In this document: piece after piece, positions 19,004 to 28,226 of the stretch
Position numbering within the stretch: position 1 is the first letter of the stretch
Layout of the letters: each line of letters starts with the position of its first letter
Origin: Streptomyces typhae
Lineage (GTDB): Bacteria; Actinomycetota; Actinomycetes; Streptomycetales; Streptomycetaceae
Direction of reading: 5' to 3'
NCBI RefSeq assembly: GCF_009755605.1
Contig: NZ_WPNZ01000026.1
Coordinates: forward strand, 1 to 64,000
DNA: 64,000 nt
Notes under the pieces: model-generated
What the model was told of the DNA's origin: nothing
The model's input: only the letters and a program-made list of their open reading frames with translations
Database searches by the model: none
Translations under genes and position numbers: made by a program

Positions 19004-19474
19004 ATGTACGTCGTGAAGAGCCCCTTGCCCGACGCCGACCTGAAGACGGTGTCCGAGGCGCTGCAGGGAGCCCTCGTGGACCTCGTCGACCTGTCCCTGG
19101 TGGCCAAGCAGATCCACTGGAACGTGGTCGGGTCCCGCTTCCGCTCCGTGCACCTCCAGCTCGACGAGGTCGTGGACACCGCCCGGCAGCACTCCGACAC
19201 CGTGGCCGAGCGGGCCTCCGCCCTCGGGGTCCCGCCCGACGGGCGGGCCGCGACGGTGGCGTCGAGCAGCGGCATCGGCAAGGTCGCCGACGGCTGGGTC
19301 AAGGATGTCGACGCGGTCGGGACGCTCGTGGACGCCCTCGGCGCGGTGATCACGCGGATGCGGGAGCGGGTGAACGCCACCGGTGAGGCGGATCCCGTCA
19401 GCCAGGACATCTTCATCCAGATCACCGGCGACCTGGAGAAGCACCACTGGATGTTCCAGGCCGAGAACGGGTAG
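19004..19474 (+). CDS. dpsB: Dps-family ferritin-like protein (DpsB-like)
   Basis: A 156-residue Dps protein that oxidises and stores iron and protects DNA. The dinuclear-site signature is present: AKQIHWNVVGSRFRSVHLQLDE (His, then Asp/Glu, residues about 35-56), and a C-terminal TGDLEKHHWMFQAE. It lacks the long charged tails of DpsA. Position directly after clgR matches S. coelicolor DpsB. CGGAGG lies nine bases before ATG 19004. Confidence 0.9.
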   Translation: MYVVKSPLPDADLKTVSEALQGALVDLVDLSLVAKQIHWNVVGSRFRSVHLQLDEVVDTARQHSDTVAERASALGVPPDGRAATVASSSGIGKVADGWVKDVDAVGTLVDALGAVITRMRERVNATGEADPVSQDIFIQITGDLEKHHWMFQAENG

Positions 19475-19494
19475 CGGACGGCGGGTCGCCGGTC

Positions 19495-19740
19495 GTGCTC
19501 CGCTGGGTGACGGCCCTGGGCCTTTCCGCGCTGTGGTGGTGGGCCGTTCTCCGGCTTGCCCTCGCTCCCGGCGCGGGCGTGCTCGAAGGCGCCGTCGCCG
19601 CCGGGGGGTGGGGGCTGAGTCTGCTGCCGGTGCACTGTGTGCCCAGGGCTCGGGCCATGCGGCAGGCCCGGCGCGGGCGGGCCGCCCCTACCAGGGCATG
19701 GCAACCCCGCCGTTCGGGCGGAGGATCTGACCCGTCGTGA
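19495..19740 (+). CDS. small hypothetical membrane protein
   Basis: An 81-residue frame from GTG 19495, 20 bases after dpsB. Two hydrophobic stretches (VTALGLSALWWWAVLRLAL and GAVAAGGWGLSLLPVHCV) are followed by an Arg-rich tail. Its last 53 bases overlap the end of the convergent SDR gene. No family recognised. The two plausible membrane helices argue for a real gene; the lack of a strong ribosome binding site argues against. Confidence 0.45.
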   Translation: MLRWVTALGLSALWWWAVLRLALAPGAGVLEGAVAAGGWGLSLLPVHCVPRARAMRQARRGRAAPTRAWQPRRSGGGSDPS

Positions 19741-20464
19741 ACGCCGACGCGTCCGACGCCAGGTGCAGAACCGCATGTGCGACGTCGTCGGGTTCGCCCA
19801 CCCTGCCCAGCGGTGATCTGCGCGCCAGTGTCGCCTCGACCGCCTCTCGCGCCGCCCGATCGTGGCGGTGCGTCATCGGCGTACGAATCCACCCCGGAGC
19901 CACCGCGTTGACCCGGATGCCGTACGGGCCGGCCTCCGTCGCCAGCGTCTTCGTCAGCTGTACGACGGCCGCCTTCGCCGAGGCGTAGCAGAGCAGGCCC
20001 GGCCGGCTGGCGTCCACCGCGCCCGACGCCATCGTGACGATGCTGCCGCCCGCACCGGTGGCGATCATCGTGCGGGCCGCCGCCTGGCAGGCGTACAGCA
20101 CTCCCTTGAATTTCACGGCCAGGACCCGGTCCAGGTCCTCGTCCGAGGTCTCCAGGACCGTGCTGCTGTGCATGATCCCGGCGATCGCCGCCATCACGTC
20201 CAAGCGGCCCGCGCTCTCCGCGGCCTCGGCCACCGCCCGGTCCACCTGTCTCCTGTCGGTGACGTCCACGGTGTACGTCACCGCCTTGCCGCCGTCCGCC
20301 GCTACCCGGGTGGCCGTTCCCGTCAGCCCCTGCGCGTCGCGATCGGCGCAGTGCACTTCCGCGCCCGCCTCCGCGAGGAGTACCGCGGTGGCGCGCCCTA
20401 TGCCGCCGGCGGCGCCCGTGACGAATGCGGTGCGGCCGGTGAGGTCGTACGCCCTTGTCGGCAT
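19688..20464 (-). CDS. short-chain dehydrogenase/reductase
   Basis: A 258-residue NAD(P)-dependent oxidoreductase. The cofactor motif TGAAGGIG (residues 16-23), the NAG-equivalent IAGIM, the catalytic Y-x3-K in CYASAKAAV, and the PGWIRTPM segment are all present. The substrate cannot be told. It lies 36 bases downstream of nei on the same strand but has its own promoter at the nei stop. ATG 20464 has no ribosome binding site, which fits a leaderless transcript. Confidence 0.88.
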   Translation of the reverse strand: MPTRAYDLTGRTAFVTGAAGGIGRATAVLLAEAGAEVHCADRDAQGLTGTATRVAADGGKAVTYTVDVTDRRQVDRAVAEAAESAGRLDVMAAIAGIMHSSTVLETSDEDLDRVLAVKFKGVLYACQAAARTMIATGAGGSIVTMASGAVDASRPGLLCYASAKAAVVQLTKTLATEAGPYGIRVNAVAPGWIRTPMTHRHDRAAREAVEATLARRSPLGRVGEPDDVAHAVLHLASDASAFTTGQILRPNGGVAMPW

Positions 20465-20470
20465 GGGGTG

Positions 20471-20500
20471 AACGTAGAGGTGGACCTGACGGGGCGTCAA
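20471..20500 (-). promoter_or_regulatory. promoter giving a leaderless SDR mRNA
   Basis: On the minus strand TTGACG (20500-20495) and TACGTT (20476-20471) are separated by 18 bases. Only six bases lie between the -10 element and the ATG at 20464. The start of transcription would coincide with the start codon. The -35 sits directly against the nei stop codon. Confidence 0.65.
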
Positions 20501-21301
20501 CTAAGGGGTCGGGCCCTGCTGGCATGTCGGGCACCAGTACGTGGGGCGGCGGCGGGTCGGGTCGCCCTGCTCCGCCTTGCGCACCCGGGTGCCGCAGCGC
20601 AGGCAGGGGCGGGGTGCGCGGCCGTACACGTACAGGCGGCGGCCCGGGGCGTCCACGCCTGTCGTCATGCGCGCCGGGCGGTTGCGGTTCGCTTCCAGGA
20701 GCTTCTTCGCCAGGGCGGGGATGCGGGTCGCCGTCTCCTCGGGGAGCTCGCCCACCGGCAACCAGGGGGTGACGCCGAGAAGGAAGCAGGCCTCGCTCTT
20801 GTAGACGTTGCCGACGCCCGCGAGGTTGCGCTGGTCGAGGAGTGCCTCGCCCAGGGAGCGCTCGGGGGTGGCGCGGAGGTTGCGCAGGGCCTGTTCCGGG
20901 TCCCAGTCCGGGCCGAGGAGGTCGGGGCCCAGGTGGCCCACCGCCCGGTGTTCGTCGGTCGTGCGGAGCAGTTCCAGGACGGGCAGGCGGTAGCCGACGG
21001 CTGTGCGTTCGGCGGTGGCGAGGATGGCTCGGATCTGGTGGGCGGGGCCTCCTCGCCAGCGTTCTGCCGGGGTGTACAGGCGCCAGGAGCCTTCCATGCC
21101 CAGGTGCGAGTGGAGGGTGAGGCCTCCTTCGACGCGGGTGAGGAGGTGTTTGCCGCGGGGGGTCACGTCCAGGACGGTGCGATTGGTGAGGTCGGAGAGG
21201 GCGAGTTTGGGGACGCGCAGGTCGGAGCGGGTGAGGGTGTGGCCTGCCAGGGCGACGTGGAGGCGGCGGGCCGCTTGGTGGACGGTGTCTCCTTCGGGCA
21301 T
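20501..21301 (-). CDS. nei: Fpg/Nei-family DNA glycosylase (endonuclease VIII-like)
   Basis: A 266-residue base-excision repair enzyme that removes oxidised pyrimidines. The catalytic N-terminus PEGD is that of Nei enzymes (Fpg has PELPE). The helix-two-turn-helix LLDQRNLAGVGNVYKSE and a C-terminal zinc finger (CLRCG ... WCPTCQ) are complete. It lies 68 bases downstream of the lhr helicase gene on the same strand, forming a probable DNA-repair unit. Confidence 0.92.
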   Translation of the reverse strand: MPEGDTVHQAARRLHVALAGHTLTRSDLRVPKLALSDLTNRTVLDVTPRGKHLLTRVEGGLTLHSHLGMEGSWRLYTPAERWRGGPAHQIRAILATAERTAVGYRLPVLELLRTTDEHRAVGHLGPDLLGPDWDPEQALRNLRATPERSLGEALLDQRNLAGVGNVYKSEACFLLGVTPWLPVGELPEETATRIPALAKKLLEANRNRPARMTTGVDAPGRRLYVYGRAPRPCLRCGTRVRKAEQGDPTRRRPTYWCPTCQQGPTP

Positions 21302-21369
21302 GGGGGTAGCGTTGCATCTTTCTGCTTCGTGCCGGTGGGGGTGGCGCAGCGTGGGTGCCGTGGGGAGCG

Positions 21370-24300
21370 TCAGGGGCGCAGGCGGAGGCCCCGGGGGGTG
21401 GCGTGGAAGCCGGAGTGTTCCAGGAGAGGGGCGTAGGGGGAGGTCAGGGCGGGGGAGGCGTTGATGCGTTCCACCGTGACGGTTCCCAGGGCGCCCGCCT
21501 TGGCGGAGCCGGCCAGCGCTCCGGCGGCGGCGAGCAGCCGTGGGTCGTCCGCCGGGGGCGCGTCGCCCGGAGAGGTCGGCCAGGCCAGGAGCGACTTGCC
21601 GCCCCGCTCCATGTAGAGCACGAGCTCGCCGTCGACCAGAACGACCAGGGAGCCCGCCTTGCGGCCCGGCTTGTGGCCGGCGTCGTCGGGCGAATCGGGC
21701 CATGGCAGAGCGGCGCCGTACGCATTGGCGGGGTCCGCGGCGGCCAGCACGACGACCTGGGCGTCGGACCGCAGGGAGCCGTCGCCCCGCTCCCGGGCGT
21801 TGGCTCCCGCCCGAAGCCGGTCCACCGCACCGTCCATCGCGAACTGCGCGGCCCCGAGCCCCTCCACCACATACCCCCGCCGCGCCTGGCCGTTGTCCTC
21901 GAAGGCCGACAGGACGCGGTACACCGCGGAGAAACCGCCCTCCACGCCCTCGGCGCCGACCGCCCCGCGGGTCACCACACCGTGCCGGTCGAGCAGCGTA
22001 CGGGCCAGGGCGTGGGCCCGCAGTGTCGTGTCGGGCTCGCGGGCGGGCAGCAGGGACCACCGGCCCGCGACCGTGGGCGGGCCCGTGCGGGAGACGGGGC
22101 GGGCCGCGCCCGTCAGCGTGCCGTACCGCCCGCGCGGGACGGTGCGTTTGGCGCGGTGGGCCGTCGAGCCCGCGGTGCGGCCGGAACCCAGAAGGGCGCG
22201 CATGGGGGCGAGCGTGTCGTTGGTGAGGCGGCCCGACCAGGCCAGCTCCCAGACGGCGTCGGCCAGTTGCGGGTCGGTGGCCTCGGGGTGCGTGGTGGCG
22301 CGCACCTGGTCGGTGATCTGGCGGAAGAACAGGCCGTACCCGCCGGACAGGGTGTCGAGGACGGACTGGTGGAGCGCCGTCGGCTCCAGCGGGTGCGGGG
22401 GCGGGAGGAGCAGCGGGGCCGCGTCCGCCAGATACAGGCTGATCCAGCCGTCCTTGCCGGGGAGCGCGCCCGCTCCGGCCCAGATCACTTCTCCCGCTGT
22501 CGTCAGTTCGTCGAGCATGGCCGGGGTGTAGCCGCCGACCCGGGCGGGCAGGACGAGCTTTTCCAGGGCGGATGCCGGGACGGACGCTCCTTGGAGCTGT
22601 TCGATGGCGCGTACGAGGCCGTCGATGCCGCGCAGTCCGTGTCCGCTCAGATGCTGCCACTGCGGCAGGAAGTGGGCGAGGGCGGTCGGCGGCACCGGCT
22701 CCAGTTCATGGCGCAGGGCTGCCAGGGAGCGGCGGCGCAGTCGGCGCAGGACGGTGGCGTCGCACCACTCCTGGCCGATTCCCGCCGGGTGGAACTCGCC
22801 CTGTACGACGCGGCCGTTCGCCGCGAGGCGGTGCAGCGCCCCGTCCGTGACGGCCGCCCCGAGGCCGAAGCGGGCGGCGGCCGCGGCGGAGGTGAACGGG
22901 CCGTGGGTGCGGGCGAAGCGCGCAAGGAGGTCGCCCAGGGGGTCCTTCACCGGCTCGGTGAAGGCCTCCGGCACTCCTACCGGCAGTGCTGTGCCCAGCG
23001 CGTCCCGCAGTCGGCCCGCGTCCTCGATCGCCGCCCAGTGGTCAGCGCCCGCGATGCGGACGCGGATGGCGCGGCGGGCTCCGGCAAGCTCCGTGGCCCA
23101 CTCGGGCTCCGCGCCGCGCTCGGCGAGCTCCGCGTCCGTGAGCGGCCCGAGGAGGCGCAGCAGGTCCGCCACGCCTTCGGCGTCCTTGACGCGGCGGTCC
23201 TCCGTGAGCCACTGGAGTTCCTGCTCCAGCGTGCCGAGGACGTCCGCGTCGAGGAGTTCGCGCAGTTCGGCCTGGCCGAGGAGTTCGGCGAGGAGACGGG
23301 CGTCGAGGGACAGCGCGGCGGCGCGGCGCTCGGCCAGGGGGGAGTCGCCCTCGTACAGGAACTGGGCCACGTACCCGAACAGGAGGGAGCGGGCGAAGGG
23401 GGAGGGCTCCGGCGTGGTGACCTCGACGAGGCGGACGCTCCGGGACTCGATGTCACCCATCAGCTCGGTCAGGCCCGGTACGTCGAAGACGTCCTGGAGG
23501 CACTCCCTGACGGCCTCCAGGACGATCGGGAACGAACCGAACTCGCTGGTGACTTCGAGGAGCTGGGCGGCGCGCTGGCGCTGCTGCCACAGCGGGGTGC
23601 GCTTGCCGGGGCTGCGTCGCGGCAGCAGCAGCGCGCGGGCCGCGCACTCGCGGAAGCGGGAGGCGAACAGCGCCGAGCCGCCGACCTGGTCGGTGACGAT
23701 CTGGCGGACCTCGCCCTTGTCGAAGGCCACGTCGCCCGCGCCCACGGGGGGCTGGTCGGAGTCGAACGCCGATCCCGACGCGTCCAGGGGCGCGCCGCGG
23801 TCCGCGGGGTCCTGGTCGAGCAGGTCGAGACCGAGGCCCATCAGGTCGGCGTCAGGCAGACGCAGCACGATGCCGTCGTCCGCGTGCATGACCTGGGCGT
23901 CCATGCCGTACCGCTCGGTGAGGCGGGCACCGAGGGCCAGCGCCCAGGGGGCGTGCACCTGGGCGCCGAACGGCGAGTGCACCACCACGCGCCAGTCGCC
24001 CAGCTCGTCCCGGAAGCGCTCGACCACGATCGTGCGGTCGTCCGGGATGTGGCCGCACGCCTCGCGCTGCTCGGTGAGGTACGTCAGGACGTTCTCCGCG
24101 GCCCAGGTGTCGAGGCCCGCTGCCAGCAGGCGCGACCGCGCGTCGTCCGGGGACAGCGAACCGACCTCGCGCAGGAACGCGCCGAGGGCGCGGCCCAGCT
24201 CCAGCGGGCGGCCCAGCTGGTCGCCCTTCCAGAACGGCAGCCTGCCGGGCACGCCGGGCGCGGGGGAGACCAGGACGCGGTCGCGGGTGATGTCCTCGAT

Positions 24301-26061
24301 GCGCCAGGAGCTCGTGCCGAGTGTGAAGACGTCGCCCACGCGGGATTCGTAGACCATCTCCTCGTCGAGCTCGCCGACGCGGCCGCCGCCCTTCTTCGGG
24401 TCCGCGCCCGCGAGGAAGACGCCGAACAGGCCGCGGTCGGGGATCGTGCCGCCGGAGGTCACCGCGAGGCGCTGGGCGCCCGGCCTGCCCGTGACCGTGC
24501 CCGCCACGCGGTCCCACACCACGCGCGGGCGCAGCTCCGCGAACGCGTCGGACGGATAGCGCCCCGCGAGCATGTCCAGGACGGACGTGAACGCCGACTC
24601 CGGGAGCGAGGCGAACGGCGCGGCCCGGCGGACCACGGCCAGCAGGTCGTCGACCTGCCAGGAGTCGAGGGCCACCATCGCGACGAGCTGCTGGGCCAGC
24701 ACGTCCAGGGGGTTGGCGGGGACGCGCAGCGACTCGATGGCGCCCGTGCGCATCCGTTCGGTGACGACGGCGGCCTGGACCAGGTCCCCTCGGTACTTGG
24801 GGAAGACGACTCCGGTGGACACGGCTCCCACCTGGTGCCCCGCGCGGCCCACCCGTTGCAGGCCGGATGCCACGGAGGGGGGTGATTCGACCTGGATCAC
24901 CAGGTCCACCGCGCCCATGTCGATGCCCAGCTCCAGGCTGGACGTGGCGACCACCGCGGGCAGCCGGCCCGCCTTCAGGTCCTCCTCGACCTGGGCGCGC
25001 TGCTCCTTGGAGACCGAGCCGTGATGCGCGCGGGCCAGGACCGGCGGCGCGCCCTTGGCGGCACCCGACTCGGCCATGAGCTCGGCCGGGCTGTGGTCCT
25101 CGGGCAGCGCCTCGCCCGTCGCGCGTTCGTAGGCGATCTCGTTCAGGCGGTTGCACAGGCGCTCCGCCAGGCGGCGGGAGTTGGCGAAGACGATGGTCGA
25201 GCGATGCGCCTGCACCAGGTCGGTGATGCGCTCCTCGACATGCGGCCAGATCGAGGAGCGCTCGGCGCCCTCGTCCGAGTCCGTCGCCGGGGAGCCGCCC
25301 AGCTCGCCCAGGTCCTCGACCGGCACCACCACGGAGAGGTCGAACTCCTTGCCGGACGCGGGCTGGACCACTTCGACGCGGCGCTGCGGCGACAGATACC
25401 GCGCGACCTCGTCCACCGGGCGGACCGTCGCCGACAGGCCGATCCGGCGGGCCGGACGCTTCAGGAGGGCGTCGAGGCGCTCCAGGGACAGCGCCAGATG
25501 CGCCCCGCGCTTGGTGCCCGCGACCGCGTGCACCTCGTCCAGGATCACCGTCTCGATGCCCGTCAGGGCGTCCCGCGTGGCGGACGTCAGCATCAGGAAC
25601 AGCGATTCGGGTGTCGTGATCAGGATGTCCGGCGGGCGGGTGGACAGGGCGCGGCGCTCGGCCGCCGGAGTGTCGCCGGAGCGGATGCCGACGCGGACCT
25701 CGGGCTCGGGCAGGCCGAGACGCACGGACTCCTGGCGGATGCCCGTCAGCGGGCTGCGCAGATTGCGTTCCACGTCGACGGCGAGGGCTTTCAGCGGCGA
25801 CACGTACAGCACCCGGCAGCGCTGCTTGGGGTCGGCCGGCGGCGGGGTCGAGGCCAGCTGGTCGAGCGCGGCGAGGAACGCGGCGAGGGTCTTGCCGGAG
25901 CCGGTCGGCGCCACCACCAGCACGTCCGAGCCCTCGGCGATGGCCCGCCAGGCGCCTGCCTGGGCGGACGTCGGCGCGGAGAAGGCTCCCGTGAACCAGC
26001 CGCGGGTCGCGGGGGAGAAGCCGTCGAGGGCGTCGTCGGGACTGCGTGCGGACCTGACCAT
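21370..26061 (-). CDS. lhr: Lhr-family ATP-dependent helicase
   Basis: A 1563-residue superfamily-2 3'-5' helicase of the large Lhr type. Walker A APTGSGKT is at residues 51-58. DEVH (in VILDEVHAVAG), motif III SAT, SSLELGIDMG and QRVGRAGHQ follow. The long C-terminal half matches the length expected of full Lhr (about 1500). Lhr acts in DNA repair and is often linked to glycosylases, consistent with nei next to it. ATG 26061 was chosen; the open frame starts 27 codons earlier, but those residues (MPPFCATDAT...) look non-coding and overlap the promoter region of the divergent araC-like gene. Confidence 0.93.
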   Translation of the reverse strand: MVRSARSPDDALDGFSPATRGWFTGAFSAPTSAQAGAWRAIAEGSDVLVVAPTGSGKTLAAFLAALDQLASTPPPADPKQRCRVLYVSPLKALAVDVERNLRSPLTGIRQESVRLGLPEPEVRVGIRSGDTPAAERRALSTRPPDILITTPESLFLMLTSATRDALTGIETVILDEVHAVAGTKRGAHLALSLERLDALLKRPARRIGLSATVRPVDEVARYLSPQRRVEVVQPASGKEFDLSVVVPVEDLGELGGSPATDSDEGAERSSIWPHVEERITDLVQAHRSTIVFANSRRLAERLCNRLNEIAYERATGEALPEDHSPAELMAESGAAKGAPPVLARAHHGSVSKEQRAQVEEDLKAGRLPAVVATSSLELGIDMGAVDLVIQVESPPSVASGLQRVGRAGHQVGAVSTGVVFPKYRGDLVQAAVVTERMRTGAIESLRVPANPLDVLAQQLVAMVALDSWQVDDLLAVVRRAAPFASLPESAFTSVLDMLAGRYPSDAFAELRPRVVWDRVAGTVTGRPGAQRLAVTSGGTIPDRGLFGVFLAGADPKKGGGRVGELDEEMVYESRVGDVFTLGTSSWRIEDITRDRVLVSPAPGVPGRLPFWKGDQLGRPLELGRALGAFLREVGSLSPDDARSRLLAAGLDTWAAENVLTYLTEQREACGHIPDDRTIVVERFRDELGDWRVVVHSPFGAQVHAPWALALGARLTERYGMDAQVMHADDGIVLRLPDADLMGLGLDLLDQDPADRGAPLDASGSAFDSDQPPVGAGDVAFDKGEVRQIVTDQVGGSALFASRFRECAARALLLPRRSPGKRTPLWQQRQRAAQLLEVTSEFGSFPIVLEAVRECLQDVFDVPGLTELMGDIESRSVRLVEVTTPEPSPFARSLLFGYVAQFLYEGDSPLAERRAAALSLDARLLAELLGQAELRELLDADVLGTLEQELQWLTEDRRVKDAEGVADLLRLLGPLTDAELAERGAEPEWATELAGARRAIRVRIAGADHWAAIEDAGRLRDALGTALPVGVPEAFTEPVKDPLGDLLARFARTHGPFTSAAAAARFGLGAAVTDGALHRLAANGRVVQGEFHPAGIGQEWCDATVLRRLRRRSLAALRHELEPVPPTALAHFLPQWQHLSGHGLRGIDGLVRAIEQLQGASVPASALEKLVLPARVGGYTPAMLDELTTAGEVIWAGAGALPGKDGWISLYLADAAPLLLPPPHPLEPTALHQSVLDTLSGGYGLFFRQITDQVRATTHPEATDPQLADAVWELAWSGRLTNDTLAPMRALLGSGRTAGSTAHRAKRTVPRGRYGTLTGAARPVSRTGPPTVAGRWSLLPAREPDTTLRAHALARTLLDRHGVVTRGAVGAEGVEGGFSAVYRVLSAFEDNGQARRGYVVEGLGAAQFAMDGAVDRLRAGANARERGDGSLRSDAQVVVLAAADPANAYGAALPWPDSPDDAGHKPGRKAGSLVVLVDGELVLYMERGGKSLLAWPTSPGDAPPADDPRLLAAAGALAGSAKAGALGTVTVERINASPALTSPYAPLLEHSGFHATPRGLRLRP

Positions 26062-26140
26062 GGACCCATCGTGCACCCCGCCACTGACAATGCCTCCGAC
26101 CTGCGGAAAACGGGTTGCGTCCGTGGCGCAGAATGGGGGC

Positions 26141-27067
26141 ATGGCTGGTTCGACGCGGGGCGTGGCCGGTTCGGCCCGTCGCGGGGCCGGTCCGTCGGGA
26201 GGCGAGCGGGCGCGGCACTGGACCTACGCGGAGCTGCCCGGCGTCGACCTGCTGCGCGCCCACTACGTCCGCAAGACGTTCAGCCGCCACACCCACGAGC
26301 ACTTCGTCCTCGCCGCGATCCGCGAGGGCGTCGACGTGTTCCACCACACGGGTGCCGACCGGCACGCAGGACCGGGGGCCGTCGCCCTCGTCAACCCCGA
26401 CACTCCGCACACCGGCCGCGCCGGAGCACCCGAGGGCTGGCGGTACGGTGCGGTCTACCCCGCACCCGAGGTGGTCGCCGCCATCGCCGCGGAGACCACC
26501 GCCCTCAAGGGGACGCCCGGTTTCGTGCTGCCGGTGGTCGACGATCCCTACGCGGTGGCCCTGGTCCACCGTGTGCTGCGCGCCGCGGAGGAGGGCAACG
26601 CGCTGGCGGCCGACACGTTCCTGCGGGTCGCCGTCACCCGGCTGCTGCGGCGCAACGGCGGCAGCCTGCCGCAGCGCGCCGTGCGCTCGGCGGGCGCACG
26701 CGTGGCGGCACGCGCGCGTGCCGTCCTGGAGGAGCAGCTCGCCGACCCGCCGAGCCTGGAGCGGCTCGCCGCCGGTCTCGGCGTGAGCTCCTTCGCGCTG
26801 CTGCGTGCCTTCCGCGACGCGTACGGCATGCCGCCGCACGCCTGGCTGACGGACGCGCGCGTGCGCCGTGCCCGCCACCTCCTGGACGCGGGTACGTCCC
26901 CGGCCGCCGCGGCCGTCGCCGTCGGCTTCACCGACCAACCGCATCTGAACCGTCACTTCGCCCGCATCGTGGGGGTGCCTCCGGGCGCCTACCAGCGGGA
27001 GCGCAAGAACGTACAAGACCGCCCGCGGGTGCCTCTCGTAGCGTCCGCGGGGTGGCAGAGCGAATAG
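26141..27067 (+). CDS. AraC-family transcriptional regulator
   Basis: A 308-residue regulator with an N-terminal cupin sensor domain (FSRHTHEHFVLAAIREG, GAVALVNPDTPHTG, residues about 45-100). A C-terminal pair of HTH motifs follows (PSLERLAAGLGVSSFALLRAFRDAYGMPPHAWL and AAAAVAVGFTDQPHLNRHFARIVGVPPGAYQRER). It overlaps the azlC start by 16 nt, and this AraC-AzlC-AzlD order suggests it controls the exporter. Divergent from lhr across a 79-base gap. Confidence 0.9.
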   Translation: MAGSTRGVAGSARRGAGPSGGERARHWTYAELPGVDLLRAHYVRKTFSRHTHEHFVLAAIREGVDVFHHTGADRHAGPGAVALVNPDTPHTGRAGAPEGWRYGAVYPAPEVVAAIAAETTALKGTPGFVLPVVDDPYAVALVHRVLRAAEEGNALAADTFLRVAVTRLLRRNGGSLPQRAVRSAGARVAARARAVLEEQLADPPSLERLAAGLGVSSFALLRAFRDAYGMPPHAWLTDARVRRARHLLDAGTSPAAAAVAVGFTDQPHLNRHFARIVGVPPGAYQRERKNVQDRPRVPLVASAGWQSE

Positions 27068-27909
27068 CGTCCGCAGACATTTCCGGGGGCCGCCCCCAGG
27101 ACCCGCAGGACGCCCGGAGGCATGCACGGGCCACGGGCGTGCGTTCGCCCGTCGTCCGGGACGCGCTCGGCGTCGGGGTCGCCGTCGGCCTCTCCGGGTT
27201 CGCCTTCGGAGTCACGTCGGCCGGCAGCGGCCTCACCGTGCTTCAGTCCTGTGCCCTGAGCCTTCTTGCGTTCACCGGTGCCTCCCAGTTCGCCCTGGTG
27301 AGCGCGCTCGCGGGCGGCGGGAGCCCGGTCGCGGCGGCCGTGGGTGCCGTCTTCCTCAGCATGCGCAACGCGTTCTACGGGCTGCGGCTCTCCCAGTTGC
27401 TGGCCCTCCCGCGCGCGGTGCGCCCCCTCGCCGCCCACTTCGTGATCGACGAGACGGCCGCGGTGGCCCTGGCGCAGACGGGACGGCGCGCCGCCCGCCT
27501 CGGGTTCGCCGTCACGGGGGTCAGCCTGTACGTCCTGTGGGGCCTCACCACGTTCCTGGGCGCCCTGGGTGCCGAGGCGATCGGCGACACCGACACCTGG
27601 GGGCTCGACGCCGCGGGCCCCGCCGTGTTCCTCGCCCTGCTCGCGCCGATGGTGCGGACCGCGCGGCACCGGGCCGTCGCGGCCGTGGCCGTTCTTCTCG
27701 GCCTCGGCCTGCTGCCGTTCCTTCCGGCGGGAGTACCGGTCCTTGCCGCGGCCCTGGCCGTCCCGACCGTCCTCTACGTAGAGGGGCGCGTGGCGGGGCG
27801 GTGCGCAGCGGGGCGTGCGGCACGGCGGGACCGAGGGGGGCGTGGGCTGGGGAACCGTGAACAGGGAGGGCGTGCGCAGCCGAACCGTGAAGAAGGAGAG
27901 GGCCGTTGA
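27052..27909 (+). CDS. azlC: AzlC-family branched-chain amino acid exporter subunit
   Basis: A 285-residue membrane protein. The hallmark N-terminal region GVAVGLSGFAFGVTSAGSGLTVLQSCALSLLAFTGASQFA is followed by LSMRNAFYGLRLS, typical of AzlC. It forms the large subunit of a two-component exporter for branched-chain amino acids or analogues. The assigned GTG 27052 overlaps the araC-like gene by 16 nt. The final 40 residues are Gly/Arg-rich and non-membrane, unusual for the family. Its stop overlaps the azlD start by 4 nt. Confidence 0.88.
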   Translation: MAERIASADISGGRPQDPQDARRHARATGVRSPVVRDALGVGVAVGLSGFAFGVTSAGSGLTVLQSCALSLLAFTGASQFALVSALAGGGSPVAAAVGAVFLSMRNAFYGLRLSQLLALPRAVRPLAAHFVIDETAAVALAQTGRRAARLGFAVTGVSLYVLWGLTTFLGALGAEAIGDTDTWGLDAAGPAVFLALLAPMVRTARHRAVAAVAVLLGLGLLPFLPAGVPVLAAALAVPTVLYVEGRVAGRCAAGRAARRDRGGRGLGNREQGGRAQPNREEGEGR

Positions 27910-28214
27910 GCATCTGGATCGCGATCGCCGTGACGGTCGTCGGTTGCTACGTCGTCAAGCTCGCGGGGCTCCTCGTGTCCGCGGGCACGCTGGAGCGGCC
28001 GCTCGTGCAGCGCCTGGCCGCCCTCCTCCCCGTGGCGCTGCTCGCCGCGCTCACGGCCCAGCAGGCCTTCGCCGACGGCCGGGAGCTCGTGCTCGACGCC
28101 AGGGCGGCGGGCCTGGCCGCGGCCCTCGTGGCCCTCCTGCTGCGCGCGCCCTTCCTGGTGGTGATCGGGGCGGCCGTCGTCGTCACGGCGGGCGTGCGGG
28201 CGCTCACGGGGTGA
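27906..28214 (+). CDS. azlD: AzlD-family small exporter subunit
   Basis: A 102-residue protein with four hydrophobic segments (SIWIAIAVTVVGCYVVKLAGLL to VVIGAAVVVTAGVRAL), matching AzlD in size and topology. The start is a TTG at 27906 within a TTGA overlap with azlC, indicating coupled translation of the two subunits. The gene ends 12 bases before the convergent end of the next gene. Confidence 0.85.
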   Translation: MSIWIAIAVTVVGCYVVKLAGLLVSAGTLERPLVQRLAALLPVALLAALTAQQAFADGRELVLDARAAGLAAALVALLLRAPFLVVIGAAVVVTAGVRALTG

Positions 28215-28226
28215 GCGGCACCGCCC

